64,000 bases of DNA from Micrasema longulum (GCA_022494885.1 JAGVSM010003694.1:62001-126000); one strand, 5' to 3'; positions 41,063 through 52,246 are shown, numbered from the stretch's first letter. Made by a program: numbers and translations. Notes: generated from the sequence alone by a model not told the origin.

Positions 41063-42085
41063 ATTTAGGGATAAAAAATAAAGTTTTAACTATTCCAAAA
41101 TGGGGGTAAATAAGATGTAACTCTTATGTATTTTAATATTATATAAAAATAAAAAATGGATATTAAGTCTGTGTTGTACCTACGACAGACTTGAGATCAC
41201 TAGTTTACATTAGGACAGAAAACTGAAGCACGGACAAATTAATATCGTCTCACACGGTTTTTTGTACCTAAAACTCAAATCACCTGTTGAATATCGTTTG
41301 TTTCTGTGTATCAAGATTGTCACTGTTATCTCTATAATTTTGCAAAAATCTTTTTTTCACAAAACAAATATTTTCCTGCCTGAATTGTAATATTAGCATA
41401 TCTTATTTATAATGTTAGTTATGATTTTTAAAGACGTTAAAAGAAATTGATGAGAGTTGTTGATACCAATTATGTCTTTAATCCGGCGTAACTTTGCGCG
41501 GTGAATTATTATTAGCAAAGACCGTTTGACAAATTGACGGTTTTCTATAATTTAAGTAAGTAGGACCAATATCTTTAAGATATTCTTAAATCTTGTAAAA
41601 TCCCCTAAGCCATTTGTGATTTTCCCAAGTTTCAGATTTATGTGCTTTTAGTTCGGAGCAGATTACGAAATCAAAGTGTTGCGAACTTAATTTCGCGTAG
41701 GCTTTCACATTTTTCCGGGATCCAATGAATAATAACAAGGCCATTTACTCCCGGGATTACTTCATCAGCAAGAAAACATAAAGTGGCCAGAACCACTTTG
41801 GTACTCTGCATATATTAACTACTGTACGGTTATTTATTTTGCGGCTTAGCCGAGTTGTTCAAATTTGAGGCCTAATACTTTGAATTATGCCTTTTCTATG
41901 CCATATTAAGTAACGCCACATCCTGAATCTGTATAGAGTATGGCTTTATACATAGCTATTCCAAATGGTTACTTGTATTTACTTAACATTATGTTAGCGG
42001 TTTAACCCTTAACTTGTGTTCTGACTATTTTTGTTACTTTATCCCTCAGAACGATTTTTCATTAGAGAACTTGGTACCAATAATT
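41063..42085. other. No gene seen
   Basis: A/T-rich with a slightly GC-richer part at 41480-41760 (AATCCGGCGTAACTTTGCG, CATTTACTCCCGGGATTAC). No coding support. Confidence 0.4.
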
Positions 42086-42090
42086 AATCT

Positions 42091-42122
42091 CACTCGCATC
42101 GTTCATTGGAACGATGCGAGTG
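42091..42122. repeat. Perfect 14-bp stem with ATTG tetraloop
   Basis: CACTCGCATCGTTC (42091-42104), loop ATTG, GAACGATGCGAGTG (42109-42122). It is followed by TCTTTATTG. GC-richer than its surroundings and not part of a recognised repeat. Confidence 0.85.
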
Positions 42123-42261
42123 TCTTTATTGAAAGACAAATTTATCTTGAAAATTTCAACTAAGCTCATGGAGAAAAACCACTATACTAAATCATTTGAT
42201 AAAAGTTTTTTTTGTAACACCATTTAATAGTATTTTTATACAATACAAAATATTCATTTAC

Positions 42262-42490
42262 AATACCATACCCCTTCCCGTGCCCGGTGGTGCATAAGGC
42301 AATGCATTGGTTAACCAAATGTAGCTTATCTCGATCATCAGTTATATAAAGGCAAGTCTTGCGCTTCAAATAAAATGTTAAATTTTGCAGTTCGAAAAAT
42401 CTTTCAAATCAAGTTTTCACTTCCACCCAGCCAGGAATCGACCAAGGACCTTGAAAATGGTAGGCAAACGTATCAATCACAACACAAGCA
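42262..42490 (-). mobile_element. SINE-B, minus strand, decayed
   Basis: GGTGGTGCATAAGGCAATGC, TATATAAAGGCAAGTCTTGC and reversed B box CCAGGAATCGACCAAGG with ATGGTAGGCAAACG. The 60- and 86-codon frames here are shadows. Confidence 0.6.
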
Positions 42491-42699
42491 GACGGATTTA
42501 TCTCCACTACATTTCCTTATTCAGGACTTATACCTGAGAGCAGCCTTCAAGCAAAAAGATTTGTCATGGGTTTTAGTTCTATTACACTCAACTGAATTCT
42601 TCATCCGTCTGGACAGTGAGATCTTCTTTGCTTAACACCCCATAAAATTGTTATTTTTATTATTTTAAAAATAATTTCAACCCATATACGCTCCTAAAT

Positions 42700-43142
42700 C
42701 GGCCACGTGGTGTAGTGGACAGCGCATTTGCCTACCATGCAAGAGGTCTCGAGTTCGATTCCCGACGCGGTTGACATGATCTATTATTATTTATTTTTTT
42801 TAAAAGAAATATTAACGTTCTTATACAAATCTTTCAATTTTAATGACCATTTGCAACGAGTTGTAAATGACTCACTATTCAAAAATAAAAGTTGGGGGAG
42901 AGTAGGGTTTGAACCACGGACTTCTGATCCGTGTAAGCGCAACACTAGCCACGGGACCACAACCCGATTCGATTAAAAATGTGCTTTTGCATTAGAACAT
43001 TTCATAGTCCCTGGACTGGCACCTAAGACGTAATACTGATCATCTTACTTTTATGTAACAAGAATGATAAAGATACGCTGCGATTTGTATTCTAATGCAG
43101 TTCCCTAAGCATCATTTGATTTGCAAAGGGAATTATGATGAT
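42700..43142 (+). mobile_element. SINE-B with a nested SINE-C
   Basis: The best SINE-B head: GGCCACGTGGTGTAGTGGAC (A box) and GAGTTCGATTCCCGACGC (B box) around TTTGCCTACCATGCAAG, an anticodon-arm-like hairpin resembling tRNA-Gly. After GGTTGACATGA the element is interrupted by a minus-strand SINE-C (42790-42970). It resumes with TTTCATAGTCCCTGGACTGG, CTGATCATCTTAC and the TGATG tail. Confidence 0.8.
42790..42970 (-). mobile_element. SINE-C inserted into SINE-B
   Basis: It aligns with 2990-3168 throughout (GACCATTTGCAACGAGTTGT, GGGTTTGAACCACGGAC, CTAGCCACGGGACCACAACC). It is therefore younger than its SINE-B host. Confidence 0.8.
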
Positions 43143-43144
43143 AC

Positions 43145-43315
43145 GCTACTAACGATGCATAGAGCACTGCATTAGTACACCTATCGTAACGCATCTCGAT
43201 CATTTTTTGTTGCATGAAGGCAAGGTAATCATTCCTCTGCTTTAGGTGCAAGTCAAGGGATTATAAAATATTGAAAGGTAAAAATACCATTATATTAATG
43301 TTTCATGCTGCTTGC
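43145..43315 (-). mobile_element. SINE-B, minus strand, head missing
   Basis: AGCACTGCATTAGTACACC, AACGCATCTCGATCATTTTT, ATGAAGGCAAGGTAATCATT and AAGTCAAGGGATTATAAAAT. Confidence 0.65.
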
Positions 43316-43735
43316 GATAGAATTGTTATTGTAATTATGTATAACTTATAAAGCGCCATTTTCGTAATATAATACCTCAAAGGCGCTTTTCAAAGTGATT
43401 ATATAAATGAATAAATTTAGTTTTGACTTTTTTAATTTGTAATTTAAGCAAAACAATTTACTTTGTTATCACATACTACGGATTTGTTCAAATGATTTAG
43501 AGAACAAGTGGGTTTTAAGTTTTTTTCCGAAACATCACTTCACCCGAGAGAGATCTCATGCATGATAGGCAAACGCCTTAACCACGAAAAAGATATTACC
43601 AAATTATATAAATAAAAAATAAAAAAAAATTACCACTTTTACTTTAAAACATTTAAGTTTGTAAGTGAAAATTCTTGATGGAAGTTCAATGTAATTTATT
43701 ATATAAATAAAAGACGAGTGATACTTTAATCCACA
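43316..43735. other. No gene seen
   Basis: A/T-rich sequence. Confidence 0.45.
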
Positions 43736-43754
43736 AATTTAAAATAAACAGTGA

Positions 43755-43784
43755 CCGGTTTCATCGCTTTACGACATCTTCGAG
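43755..43784 (-). ncRNA. Hammerhead relic, ACCGGU type
   Basis: Minus strand: CU(C)GAAGA with one inserted C, extra U, GUCG-UAAAG-CGAU stem II, GAAA (43759-43762), ACCGGU palindrome and C. Apart from the inserted base it is complete. No opposite-strand partner was found. Confidence 0.5.
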
Positions 43785-43799
43785 ACTGGTATCTTCATT

Positions 43800-44610
43800 T
43801 AGGAGTTCAATGTATTTATACAAAACAAAGGTAAAGATAAATAGTTCAAAGTTATATGAGAGTAAATTAAATAAAGTTATTTTTATCTTAAGGATCATTA
43901 TCAATTTTTTTTCGGGTTAACTAATGAGTTGATATAATGCTATTTTAATGAGTTTGAGTATTTTATTTTACTATACTTTTGAAAAACAAAGGGTAAAAAG
44001 TCATTAGTAAAAATATATTACAATGGGTAAAGTAATGGAGAATGCAAGTGTGTTATCTGTTTATTAAGTAATTCTACGTCGGGTTTATTTTTTAATCTTA
44101 TCATTTTGAGAATATCTAATTTGTTAAGTTTATTACTTTTAGGTGAAATATAAATTATTTTCACATAATTATTTTTACCCTTTTACTTTTATTGTAAAAT
44201 ACTCATACATAATAATTTTAAAACCATTACTCTTTCATGGATGAGTATTCTTTTTTATTCCTTTTCCATTTCTCTTAGAATGCAGTCATTATGAATTCTA
44301 GAATGTAAAATACGGGAGATTTTATGTTTTTATTTTTGCGTTATTAACCTCACCGTGAGGGGCGATCTAAAAGTAAGAGGGCAATCGACACCCCCTTCAT
44401 TTCCACCCCTCCCCTTCCTCCGTAAATCAACTCCAGTTCGCATAAATTATACCGGTGTATTAAATTCCTACAAATTCTCGCGGTACAAAAATTCAAATCA
44501 GAATTTATATATCTTAATATTTTACTTTTTAACTGACAATAAGACAATAAATATCATTTTAAATTTGCTCATCTCAAACTCTTCAACAAAATATTTGGAG
44601 GAACAACTTT
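43800..44610. other. No gene seen
   Basis: A/T-rich sequence. The 97-codon frame at 44355-44648 has no recognisable domain and runs into a SINE. Confidence 0.4.
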
Positions 44611-44615
44611 ATTAT

Positions 44616-44850
44616 TATCATCATAATCATTCCCCTTTTCGCACCTAATGGTGCATATGGCACTGCATTAGTACACCAATTGCAACTTATTTTAAAAGTT
44701 TTTTGTTACATGAAGGTAAGATGACCAGTCTCACGCTTCAGGTGCCAGTCCAGGGACCATGAAATATTGTTTTGTAACATTTTTTATCAACCATGCCAAA
44801 AATCAAACCCGAGCCCATTTGCATGGGAGGCAAACTTTCACATTGCCCAT
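44616..44850 (-). mobile_element. SINE-B, minus strand, part of a palindromic pair
   Basis: TTCGCACCTAATGGTGCATA, GCACTGCATTAGTACACCAA, AAGATGACCAGTCTCACGCT, GCCAGTCCAGGGACCATGAA, decayed B box ATGCCAAAAATCAAACC and AGGCAAAC. Confidence 0.7.
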
Positions 44851-45062
44851 GGTTGTTTTAAACGCTATAAGAGACAAATCAGTTGTCGAAAAGGTTTCTG
44901 GTTCGATTCTCAATATAGTTGACACGAAATATTTATTTAAAATAGTGTTTTTGCCCTGAAACATTTCAGTCTCTTACTAAAACTGAAAGCGTAAGACTGA
45001 TCATCTTACAACAAAAAATATCAATAAACCACTGGGTGCGGAAACGGAACGATGAAGGTAGT
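44851..45062 (+). mobile_element. SINE-B, plus strand, second half of the palindromic pair
   Basis: Decayed head then CTGGTTCGATTCTCAATATA (B box), GTTGACACGAAATATTTATT, AAGCGTAAGACTGATCATCT and GTGCGGAAACGGAACGATGA. It is head-to-head with 44616-44850. Confidence 0.65.
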
Positions 45063-46015
45063 AAGTGTAAAATTTGTTTTTAAGAAATAATAGAAAATAA
45101 TATAAAAATTATTTATATTGTTTGTCAATAATCAGATATCAAATCATGCTGGACAGTGTACTAGAATATTCATAATTGTTACGATAGCAAAAACTTTTTT
45201 CCCCTGTACAATTTACAATTTTATACGAGTATTTTCATAATTTTACCGTTAAATGAATGTTGCCTTACTTATCAAGTTTCAATTATTTACCAGAGTAATT
45301 TATTCTTTGGGCAATTTCCTAAAAGTCGTAAATAGCTTGTGCCGGAAAAATAGGAATCAAGTTATGATAAAGTGAGATTTGTACTCCGCGACCACAACTG
45401 TCTTTTGTTTTATTTTTGAAGTAAGTCGGGACATAAATGAAGAGTAATGAATGATCAAAGTCACTTGAGAAAAATTGGAAGAAAAACAAAATTTGAATTC
45501 AGAAACCTAATAACAGTTAATAAAAGCGACACACGCAAATGCTAGGAGAAGTGATGTTTCGGAAAAATCCTAAAAGCCACTTGTTCTCTTAATCATTTGA
45601 ATAAATTCGTAGCATGTGATAGCAAAATCAATTGTTTTAATTAAATTTCAAATTAAAAAGCTTCAATAAAATTTGCTTATCTGTAGAATTACTTTGTAAA
45701 GCGCCCTTGAGTATTACAAAAATGGCACTTTATAAGTTATCCATAATAATAATAATAAAAACATCAAATCACTGACTATTTATATGCAACATTATGCAAT
45801 TAATTTCAGTTGAAAACACACGTTTACAATTATCGCTTTAACATATTTTCTAAATTTAGTATGAAACACAAAATATGTTAAGTCTAATTGAAAATTTCTG
45901 AAAACGATCAAAGCCATTTAATTAAATTATGGCTAATTGACACAAAAATACACATAGACATGCCCTGAGCCCTCAAAAATGATAACACTTAAGTCATGCC
46001 CAAACGCTCAGTCAT
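45063..46015. other. No gene seen
   Basis: A/T-rich sequence with (AAT)n around 45748-45760 and no supported gene. Confidence 0.45.
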
Positions 46016-46019
46016 GCTA

Positions 46020-46610
46020 TTTTTTATTTTTATTTATTTATTTAACTTTTTGTACATAATATTATTTGTACATTGGCGGGCTTATTGCCAAATGGCAATT
46101 TCTTCCAACCAACCAATAAAATAAAAGTTTTATTTTTATAATTCAAGTTACAGAACATATTCAATAGAAAAAAAAAAGATTAAAAAGTTAAAAATATATA
46201 AAAATAGAAATAAACGTATTTGTTTATAAATTACATTAAATCAAAACTATTACTCAATGGGAAAAAGGAAAAAAGCGGAAAGAGGAAAAAGGAAAGGAGG
46301 AGAGATTAAGGAAGAGAAAGGAGATGTTTCTTCAGACGTGATTTAAACAGAGATAATGTAGTAACATCTTTGATGGTGGATGGGAGATGATTCCACAGTC
46401 GAGCCGCATGGACAATATATGAGCTAGAGAAGAAAGAGGAATTGTGTATGGGTAACGTATGTATGCTAAACGAGTATTTGTTGTTCTTCGACCACCAGCT
46501 AGGCGTGTCGCTTAGAATCGAAACCAAAATGCCTGCTTGTACCATGAAAGCACGTAAAAACCTTTCGAATAAACATTGTAAAAAGTATTTTAACTTTTCC
46601 AATTAGTATG
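46020..46610 (-). pseudogene. LINE C-terminus with 3' UTR, minus strand
   Basis: A 98-codon minus frame (46306-46602) reads KYSFSIHTLPIHNSSFFSSS, then YIVHAARLWNHLPSTIKDV and LFKSRLKKHLL, the canonical LINE ORF2 end 'VHAARLWNSLP...LSAFKRRLKKHL'. Downstream on the minus strand is a 3' UTR with TTGCCATTTGGCAATAAGCC, CGCC, TTGTAC-like blocks and an AATAAATAAATAA tail (46020-46045 reversed). This is the 'ATAAGCCCGCC...TGTAC' 3' end of insect Jockey/CR1-like elements. A fragment with the same block is near 50612. The frame is intact but the polymerase is absent. Confidence 0.75.
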
Positions 46611-47635
46611 AGTAATTAACGAAACTTTAAGCTATTACTATTCAAACATAAATATTATTCTAGAGCCGCCTATCGCCGAATGGCAATTGCGAAGCTTTTC
46701 TTACTTAAAATATAATAAATAAGAATTGATATTATTTGTTCACTCCCCAAAACCCCGTGAAAAGAAATGAATGGGTAGAAATTATAAGGAATTTAACGAA
46801 AAAATCTGATGGAGATCCACCAAAATTGAATCTTGATTGATAACGTTAAAATATAAAACCTTATTATGTGCTATAAATTAATATTTTCTAATTTTGGGTA
46901 GCATATACATGATTGTTGAATGCAGCCCTGGATAAATAAACAAACTCAGTAACTATGGGTACGTTTTCGTGTCACTGTTTCTTAAAATATTTTACTCTGT
47001 TGAGTGCGTCCATGTATTAATATGTCAATATTGTGGCCGATCATTATAAAAATCCTCAGCATTTCTTGAACACAATGGATTAAAATGTTGTGAACTGTAC
47101 AGAGCATTTTTAACTAGAATAGCTCGATGTAAGACATCTTGAGCTTTTCGGTTTCCATGTTCATGACATCGTCAATATTACATTCACTGTCAAGTATTGA
47201 AAGGATGATTTAGCAACATAAGATCAAGATTTACTTACTGATTTGTGGCATACACAAATAAACGTAAGTACGTATCCTCAAAGAGAAACTATCTGAAGTA
47301 TGCTTTCAACTTGACAGTTTGATGTTCTTTCGAAAACATGAGACCGATAAAAGTCATAGAACTATGATGAAAAATAGAAAGCTCATTTTGCACACAAATA
47401 TTTTGAACGTAATTAGCACTTCTCCGATACAGGCTAGGCAAGCTTACGGTCTTTAAAGATGGCGATATTAACTCGAAACATGTTTTAAGGTGACTTTTAT
47501 CGAATCTTCAAATATGAAAAAAGGAGTGTAAACATATATTTTTAGGAAATAATAATGCAATAAGGAAATTCAGTGTTGTTTTTAATTTTTTATTCGTAAA
47601 TAGACTATTAAACAAAACCGATTGAAAAAAATATA
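46611..47635. other. No gene seen
   Basis: A/T-rich sequence. A short 'GCCGCCTATCGCCGAATGGCAAT' type fragment near 46664 is a LINE 3' UTR scrap. Confidence 0.4.
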
Positions 47636-47744
47636 TTTTTATACATCAACTCACTATCAGCGCTATGATTTTTCAAAGTTTTGTATTTCTGAAATAACTC
47701 CGCATGTGTCGTCAGAGGTTCTTTCCCACATATTATTCTCATTT

Positions 47745-48065
47745 AATTCTTCCCATTGGTCCATCTATAGCAAGCAAACCAGAAATCTCCCATAGCTCTC
47801 ATATCATAGGTTGATTAATATTAACTAGTGACAGTTTAAATGTTATCTTTAATAAAACATGTTAAATCTCTATTAAAACATGTTTTTTTACCATGGGTGT
47901 TTTTAGATGATTGGATAAAAGTAAAATGCTTACGTATTCATCCATTTTATTTTTTTCTTTCTGTCAGTTCTTCCGATCGGTTCGCTTACGGTTAGCAAAC
48001 CGGATATCCTTCACAGCTCTCATATCTTTGTAGGTTTATATGAACCAGTGTCGTCGTTCAAAGTA
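47745..48065 (+). repeat. Pair of diverged direct repeats, ~100 bp each
   Basis: 47745-47850 and 47965-48065 share AGCAAACC-GA, ATC(T/C)CCATAGCTCTCATATC and a GGTT..AT..ACCAGTG/ACTAGTG block, about 220 bp apart. Nature unknown. Confidence 0.4.
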
Positions 48066-48735
48066 TTGCATTTTTACCAAAATATTTTTTATATTTTTTT
48101 TTCTTACTTTTTTAAGAAACTTTGATTAACAATTTAATGCTTTAATTTTTACCGAGCGCAAGAAGACATTTTTTGAATCCAATTACCCGCAGGGCTGAAG
48201 TTCTTCATTGTTATTTACTCTTAGGAAACATTTGACTATCGCTGACTGTAAAGTTTTAGATATTTTAATATAACCTTGAAATAAGCGGTGTCAACTAATA
48301 TCTTATTAATATTTTGGTGACATAAGTAACTTTTCAAAACAATGATTATCATAATACAGGTTAATTGATTTTATTAAATTGACCGCTAATGACAAATACG
48401 TATATTAAAGTCAAATAAATGAAAATAATTCACAGTGGGAAGGTATTTTAAAATTTGTTTCGTCAAAAAATTACTGAAAAGTGTGTTCACAAAAATTTGC
48501 AAAATCGGCGGGGTGTAATTTTTGTTTATTTAAACAGTAATAATTTATGATTTGCATGTCCCGGCCCTAACTCTCAACTGGGATCTACGGATAAGTCTAT
48601 AAGAAGAAGTTCATCCACCTTATATTTATTGTCTCCTCTTGTGACAGGGTGCCCTGAAGTAACTCTATGAATATCAACATAATTTTAAAATTATTTAGTC
48701 GCCCAAAACAGAAGAAATATATTTACATCTTGAAA
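48066..48735. other. No gene seen
   Basis: Mostly A/T-rich; a short GC-richer part at 48560-48660 (CCCGGCCCTAACTCTCAACT, CTTGTGACAGGGTGCCCTGA). Confidence 0.4.
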
Positions 48736-48739
48736 TTAT

Positions 48740-48755
48740 AACACACACACACACC
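48740..48755 (+). repeat. (CA)n microsatellite
   Basis: Seven CA units, then CCGCACACG. Confidence 0.8.
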
Positions 48756-48889
48756 GCACACGTGCTCAATACACTCACGATAATCATACACGTTTAAGTA
48801 TGTGATGAATTGAAAAGCTTTTGCCGTGACTTAACCTTAAACACTGTGTGAAAAAAACCCTCTCGAGTCACTGAGTTAACCTTAGATAA

Positions 48890-49430
48890 CCTGAGGTTTG
48901 GAAATGATCGCCTAATAATCGCTGTCTCAACTTGTTCGCTTTTGTGTCTTTATATATATATATCTCTTATTTATTTAAAATATGAAGTTGGAGGACCAAT
49001 TTTTTTTATATTTTCGATGCCAATAGTAAAATAATGCCCATATTACAATAAATCTATTTTACTGTTTGAGAAAGTGAACGAAAATAGAACTTATAACAAA
49101 GAAGACGCTTTTCTGTGACCGGTAATTGTGTGAAAGAAAGAAAAACGAAAAAGGGAATTCGTTTAATCAGTCCGTTATTGGCAGTAAGCAGGAGTGCTCA
49201 CTATTTAAACGAGCGGCGTATTTATGATTTTTAATTTACTTTGCCACAACAAGCCTAAATCATTTGATATTTATTTTTTTATTATAGAAACGAAATCATT
49301 AAACATTTCTTTTTTGTTTTTTTTTATGTCAAAATTTCAAAATATTTTATTTGCTTGAGGTAACTCGATGTTACATCACCGCGTGTGAAGGACCTTTACA
49401 GCACAATTTTTTAAGACTTTAAAATATGAG
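48890..49430 (+). repeat. R540 dispersed repeat, copy 2
   Basis: It matches 49890-50450: ATAGAACTTATAACAAAGAA, CGTTATTGGCAGTAAGCAGG, TTTTTAATTTACTTTGCCAC and GAGGTAACTCGATGTTACAT then CACCGCG. The 5' boundary is blurred. Confidence 0.55.
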
Positions 49431-49547
49431 TTTCTTTCTTAGTTTAATTCTGTTTGTGAAATAGAATAAAAACTCTGCACAAGTGTTCGCTCCAATGGCT
49501 ATTCTCAAGTAAAAATCACAAGCAATTAAATTGAGTGAAAATTGATC

Positions 49548-49798
49548 CGCCTCGTTTTGTTCTTTCGCTTGCCATGCTTGTAGCCCGAAAGTCGATCCCT
49601 GGCAGGCATGATGTACGAGTAGTTACAAAGATGTTTCTGCACTGAAATATTTTATCGCCCTTGGACCGGTCGTTAAAGGAAATACTGATCACCTTATTTT
49701 TCATGTAAAAAAATCCATATAGATACGCTCCATTTGAAAGACCAATTTAGTACCCTATGCACAACTGGGTACGCGTAGGGAAGTTATGATAAAACAAA
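49548..49798 (+). mobile_element. SINE-B, plus strand
   Basis: Decayed head (CTTGCCATGCTTGTAGC, B box AAGTCGATCCCTGGCAGG), TGAAATATTTTATCGCCCTT and GGAAATACTGATCACCTTAT. The body ends CTATGCACAACTGGG. Confidence 0.65.
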
Positions 49799-49889
49799 AA
49801 TATTTCTGTCATGTCTCCTTCCAAACTTAGTACTTGATTCCACTTTCCTAATACACATGTGTATATCATAAGTATTCTCTCTGATATGT

Positions 49890-50450
49890 TGTGTGGCTTT
49901 TATGTCACACTAGTCTACATACGACACACTACTCGATATGTCTCTCTTATTTTTTTAAATTATGAAATTGATTTTTTGTAATCTTCGAATGGACACGTTT
50001 ACACCAGATTTGGAATGTCAAATTTGTCGAATTATTCTGAATTTAAATACATGAAATATTTATCCTTGGTACTCGAAGAATGAATGTGACGTCAATAAAG
50101 CAATTAATTTATGAAAGAGAGAGCATAAAGATAGAACTCATAACAACGATAACTGAGACGCTGTACTGTGGTCGGCGTTTGTTTAAAAAAGATTCATTCG
50201 GTTATTGACAGTGATGGGGAATTCACGCGTGTAAGATAAAAGAAGTATTTTTAATTTATTTTGCTAAAACATGGCTAATAACGGGATTGTATTTTTTGTA
50301 AATTACGGAAAATGGATTATGAAACAGTATGTGTCCATATTTTTTTTCAAATGTCTGAAATTAAGAATATTCCATCTTTTGCTTGTGGTAACACGATGTT
50401 ACATCACCGCGCGCATAATGTTTTTTTCCACAGTTTTTTAAGAGTTAATA
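49890..50450 (+). repeat. R540 dispersed repeat, copy 3
   Basis: GTGTGGCTTTTATGTCACAC, TCTACATACGACACAC, GAATGTGACGTCAATAAAGC, CGGTTATTGACAGTGATGGG and GTGGTAACACGATGTTACAT then CACCGCGCGC. About 1 kb downstream of copy 2 in the same orientation. Confidence 0.6.
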
Positions 50451-50454
50451 AGTT

Positions 50455-50790
50455 TATTTCGGTTAGCTTATCTGCTCACTAAAAACAACTGCACTTTGAA
50501 AATAATTAACAGCTGCAATTTATTTTTTCTTTTGAATGTACAAATTTTAAATATTTTTTTCTTTTGACCAGCCTATTTTTGATTTGCTTAGAAGATATTT
50601 CTTTTATTAATAAGCCCGCCAAGGAGGACTTATTCTTGTTCCTGAAGTTATGAATAAAACGAACAAAAATATTTAAAAAGTGTTTCCAAATGAAACGCTT
50701 AAAATATTTTTTTATGAAAATAAATTTGGTGTGACCACCCAGTAAAACTTATACAGAACTATGAGTATATTGCGATTGTAAGAAACGGGA
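50455..50790. other. No gene seen; LINE scrap
   Basis: ATTAATAAGCCCGCCAAGG near 50607 is the conserved 3' block of a LINE. The rest is A/T-rich. Confidence 0.4.
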
Positions 50791-50794
50791 TGAA

Positions 50795-50892
50795 ATCCAC
50801 TTTCTGGGCGGGCCGCCCTGCATACAATGCGCGGATCAGTCGCCTCGAGCGCGAGCGGTGCTTTCCCGCCCACCGTCTGACGAGTGCCGACA
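50795..50892. other. Short CpG-rich island
   Basis: GGGCGGGCCGCCCTGCATAC, ATGCGCGGATCAGTCGCCTC, GAGCGCGAGCGGTGCTTTCC and CGCCCACCGTCTGACGAGTG. It is the densest CpG cluster in the window, sharply bounded by A/T-rich DNA. No frame or repeat supports a gene. Confidence 0.35.
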
Positions 50893-51555
50893 TCAAACGT
50901 GAATCAAATTACGTAAATAATAATCAAACATAATGGCAAATGCATATTAAATATAAAAAGACAAAAATTTCAAAATAGAAGTAATCCTATTCATAAGTTA
51001 CACATATATTTTTAGTGCTGACAAAATCGGTGTTTGTGTTAATTGAATACAGTAAAATTCTAACAATAGGTAAAACCTTACAGTAAAGAGAAGCCCTTTG
51101 CTCTATTACGTAGAAAAAAAACGTTCCAAATGTTTGCATTAGTTTCTAGTTTAACAGAAAACCTGTAACGGGCGGTTTAGGTTTGCGCTTGCAATTCTTG
51201 ACCTGAGTAAAACGGTCCGTTGTTTTGCTGTCAAATGTGGCTTATTTTGTATTTTATAATCTAGTTTTTGTCTGTATGGGTGTTTCTTTTAGCCGTTTGC
51301 GTATTATTACTCTAAAGGTAAAACAAATGAATGGATAAAAAGATAAATTATATTAATTGTTACTATGTTTGCTAGCTGCATCACTTAACCTATTCTAATT
51401 TAGCTAAGAAAATATTTGTTAGCTATTTTTTTCATACGTGTTTTACTAAAAAAAAAAAAAAAACACCAACATAAACACAGAAAGCAAATATAATAAATTT
51501 CTTATTAAATATGAACAGCTATCTCATAATATTACAGTAGTCGGTTTTCTAACTG
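50893..51555. other. No gene seen
   Basis: A/T-rich sequence with an A17 run near 51449. Confidence 0.45.
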
Positions 51556-51559
51556 TTTT

Positions 51560-51810
51560 ATATTACAACAGATATGAAGAAGGAAATATTTATGGTAGTC
51601 TTAGTCTTTGCAGGGTTTATGACCTGTCATACTATGTATTATTTACCATTCTGCCTTTGTTTAAACACCCAACTTTCCTCAAATCTTTCCTCTGTTTTTT
51701 TTTAAAGTAAAAGAACTGAAACCTTAAATGATGTGGGAAGATGCATCTGGATGATTTATTTTACCCAAAAAGCAACGCCTAAGAATACTTTTCAATTTGT
51801 ACACCTTTTT
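51560..51810 (-). repeat. D-family unit with degenerate ribozyme motif
   Basis: TTACAACAGATATGAAGAAG, TTTGCAGGGTTTATGACCTG, CTGCCTTTGTTTAAACACC, CTCTGTTTTTT...AAAAGAACTGAAACCTTAA and AAGCAACGCCTAAGAATAC follow the left half of the 35.6-kb pair. The right arm is missing. Confidence 0.55.
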
Positions 51811-51918
51811 TATATATTAATTAGTAATTAGCAAATTCAAAATACTATTTAATAACTTTGTGGTTAAACATTTCAATAAATGTAAATAAATAATTATGTA
51901 TAATCACATACATACAGA

Positions 51919-52057
51919 TGGCCTCCGTTGTGTAGTGGTTAACACACTTGAATCACACACAAAAAGTTCTGTGTTCGATTTCCGGCTGGGTGTATTGTCC
52001 TGTAATCCACCACTGTAATTGAGCTGCAAATCCTGATGTGGTAAAAAAAAAAAAAAA
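51919..52057 (+). mobile_element. SINE-G copy 2
   Basis: ATGGCCTCCGTTGTGTAGTG head, GTGTTCGATTTCCGG B box, CCTGTAATCCACCACTGTAA body, A15 tail at 52043-52057. Confidence 0.75.
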
Positions 52058-52063
52058 TTATGT

Positions 52064-52102
52064 CCACTGGTTTTCAGACGTATCTGACTCTTCGTCAAGA
52101 CA
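52064..52102 (-). ncRNA. Hammerhead relic
   Basis: Minus strand: UUGACGA (52092-52098; C3 to U), extra A, GAGUC...GUCUG, then AAAAC CAGUGGACAUA. Stem II is one base off and G12 is uncertain. Confidence 0.4.
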
Positions 52103-52125
52103 CTACTGATAATTTAACTAAATAA

Positions 52126-52246
52126 GGCGACTTCCATGGTGTAATAGCTAAGACGCTTGACTCACGCACGAAAGATTTCGGGTTCGATATCCAGTAAGAA
52201 CAACTTTTTTTCTAGCCTAGGTAATGTGATGTAATTCACTACTGTT
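52126..52246 (+). mobile_element. SINE-G copy 3
   Basis: GGCGACTTCCATGGTGTAAT head, CGGGTTCGATATCCAG B box and TGATGTAATTCACTACTGTT body. Confidence 0.7.
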
